Of a stretch of DNA of 7,415 nucleotides, positions 5,913-7,415 are shown piece by piece; position 1 is the stretch's first letter; every line of letters starts with the position of its first letter. Origin of the DNA: Bacteroidales bacterium UBA3868 (GTDB lineage Bacteria > Bacteroidota > Bacteroidia > Bacteroidales > WCHB1-69); the NCBI GenBank assembly GCA_002392325.1, contig DGGS01000117.1:757-8171 (forward strand), given 5' to 3'. The position numbers were made by a program, and so were the translations under genes. The notes under the pieces were generated by a model. That model searched no databases and was not told the DNA's origin. It saw only the letters and a program-made list of their open reading frames with translations.

Positions 5913-7415
5913 ATGGAATTAGCTTCTAAATACGATCCGAGAATTGTTGAGGACAAATGGTATAAATATTGGATGGACCACCGCATGTTTCATTCCGAGC
6001 CAGACAGCCGGCCCGCTTACACCATCGTGATTCCCCCGCCCAATGTGACGGGTGTGCTGCACATGGGACACATGCTCAACAACACCATCCAGGATGTGCT
6101 GGTTCGCCGCGCCCGCATGTTGGGTTTCAACGCTGTTTGGGTGCCTGGCACCGACCACGCCTCCATCGCCACGGAGGCCAAGGTGGTGAACATGCTGAAA
6201 GAGCAGGGCATCGACAAAAAAGACCTCACCCGCGAACAATTCCTCGAATATGCCTGGCAGTGGAAAGAGAAACACGGCGGCATTATCCTCCAGCAACTCC
6301 GCAAACTGGGCGCCTCCTGCGACTGGGAACGCACCAAGTTCACGATGGATGAGGACCTTTCGGAAGCCGTGATTGACATTTTTGTGGATTTGTACAACAA
6401 AGGCAAGATATACCGTGGCGTGCGCATGGTGAACTGGGATCCCAAGGCGCTGACCGCCGTTTCCGATGAGGAAGTGGTTTATAAAGAGCTGCAATCCAAA
6501 CTCTACTATGTGCGCTATCAGATTGAAGGCGAGCCCGGTGAGTACATCACCATCGCCACCACGCGCCCTGAAACCATCTTGGGCGACACGGCCATCTGTA
6601 TGCACCCGGAGGATGAGCGTTACGCCAAGTACAAAGGCAAACGCGCCATTGTGCCGCTCGTAAACCGCTCCATTCCATTGATTTACGATGAGTATGTGGA
6701 GCGCGAGTTCGGCACGGGTGCGCTGAAAATCACGCCCGCGCACGACATCAACGACTACAACTTGGGTATCAAGCACCATCTGGAAACCATCAACATCTTC
6801 AACGACAACGGCACGCTGAGCGAAAGCGCGCAGTTCCTGGTCGGTATGGACCGCTTCGAGGCCCGCAAAGCCATCATCCCGTTGCTGGAAGAGGCCGGCA
6901 GCTTGGTGAAAATCGAGGATTATGTCAACAAAGTGGGCTTCTCCGAGAGAACCAACGAGGTGATTGAGCCCAAACTCTCCATGCAGTGGTTCTGCAAGAT
7001 GGACGAGATGGCCAAACCCGCTTTAGAGGCCGTCATGAAGAATGACATCCGCTTCTTCCCCGACAAGTTCAAGAACACCTACGCCCACTGGATGGAGAAT
7101 GTGAAGGATTGGTGCATCAGCCGCCAACTCTGGTGGGGTCACCGCATTCCGGCATTCTACCTGCCCAACCATGAGTTTGTGGTGGCGCACAACATCGACG
7201 AGGCGTTGAATATTGCCAAACAGAAATATCCTGAATTGAACCTCAACAAAGAGGATTTGAAACAGGATGAGGATGTGATGGACACCTGGTTCTCCTCCTG
7301 GTTGTGGCCGCTCTCCGTATTCGACGGCATCCGCAAACCCGACAACCCGGAAATCAACTACTACTACCCCACCTCCGCTTTGATCACGGCACCCGACATC
7401 ATCTTCTTCTGGGTG
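5913..7415 (+). CDS. valS: Valyl-tRNA synthetase, N-terminal part cut off by the window edge
   Basis: ValRS charges tRNA-Val with valine and hydrolyses mischarged threonyl-tRNA. The window holds 501 codons of a protein normally near 870-880 residues. The class I catalytic domain opens with [15 protein letters not shown] and shows the ATP-binding [13 protein letters not shown] (41-53, HMGH being the HIGH motif), then [16 protein letters not shown] (76-91) and RMVNWDPK (171-178). The CP1 editing domain (about 200-345) has ATTRPET (215-221) and [20 protein letters not shown] (266-285), with H277 and D278 of the editing pocket. The catalytic fold resumes at [18 protein letters not shown] (399-416) and [13 protein letters not shown] (454-466). 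KMSKS, the anticodon-binding domain and the C-terminal coiled coil lie beyond the edge. The ATG at 5913 is chosen because [10 protein letters not shown] begins the conserved family start; the leader is A/T-rich without a Shine-Dalgarno. The gene is 51 bases after purC. No T-box leader is present, so regulation is not evident. Confidence 0.97.
   Translation, partial: MELASKYDPRIVEDKWYKYWMDHRMFHSEPDSRPAYTIVIPPPNVTGVLHMGHMLNNTIQDVLVRRARMLGFNAVWVPGTDHASIATEAKVVNMLKEQGIDKKDLTREQFLEYAWQWKEKHGGIILQQLRKLGASCDWERTKFTMDEDLSEAVIDIFVDLYNKGKIYRGVRMVNWDPKALTAVSDEEVVYKELQSKLYYVRYQIEGEPGEYITIATTRPETILGDTAICMHPEDERYAKYKGKRAIVPLVNRSIPLIYDEYVEREFGTGALKITPAHDINDYNLGIKHHLETINIFNDNGTLSESAQFLVGMDRFEARKAIIPLLEEAGSLVKIEDYVNKVGFSERTNEVIEPKLSMQWFCKMDEMAKPALEAVMKNDIRFFPDKFKNTYAHWMENVKDWCISRQLWWGHRIPAFYLPNHEFVVAHNIDEALNIAKQKYPELNLNKEDLKQDEDVMDTWFSSWLWPLSVFDGIRKPDNPEINYYYPTSALITAPDIIFFWV

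Noticed and set aside
5919..6779. Long open frame of 286 codons on the minus strand opposite valS
   Set aside because: It lies fully antisense to a clearly conserved valS, its translation shows no known domain, and such frames are expected opposite C-ending codon-biased genes.
1..7415. A new defence, mobile or biosynthetic system
   Set aside because: All seven genes belong to recognised housekeeping or envelope families, are closely packed, and there are no integrases, transposases, tRNA-flanked ends or unknown proteins large enough to carry such a system.

Overview
This window reads as ordinary chromosomal sequence from a member of the Bacteroidota, most likely Bacteroidales. The evidence is the protein style (a long-form PurC, a GT9 enzyme opening MKILVIRLSSIGDIV, a Bacteroidota-type LpxH relative), TAnnTTTG-type -7 promoter elements in front of three genes, and A/T-rich leaders that mostly lack a Shine-Dalgarno sequence. 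There are seven protein-coding genes, two of them cut by the window edges. They leave almost no free space; the largest gap is the divergent promoter region of under 100 bases. I see no tRNA, rRNA, CRISPR array, insertion sequence or phage gene.

Left part, all on the minus strand. A four-gene run starts near 4820 and reads leftward: a PlsC-like glycerolipid acyltransferase, a GT9 (ADP-heptose:LPS heptosyltransferase-like) glycosyltransferase, an LpxH-type UDP-2,3-diacylglucosamine pyrophosphatase, and the ribosome-assembly GTPase Era. The first three are tightly spaced (19 and 12 bases) and all point to membrane-lipid and lipopolysaccharide construction. Era follows after a 57-base gap that contains a near-perfect 28-base palindrome. 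A terminator-like hairpin built on the last codons of era closes the run. A new promoter-like element then begins hutI (imidazolonepropionase, histidine degradation), which runs off the left edge.

Right part, plus strand. A compact divergent promoter region (about 4819-4904) separates the envelope operon from purC (SAICAR synthetase, purine biosynthesis). purC is followed after 51 bases, which carry short AGAGTA and AGATTT microrepeats, by valS (valyl-tRNA synthetase). The right edge cuts valS after 501 codons.

I did not find a new biological system here. The points most worth a second look are the intergenic palindrome, the non-canonical G3 motif (DLPG) of Era, the shifted histidine/aspartate spacing in the acyltransferase, and the overlapping divergent promoters.
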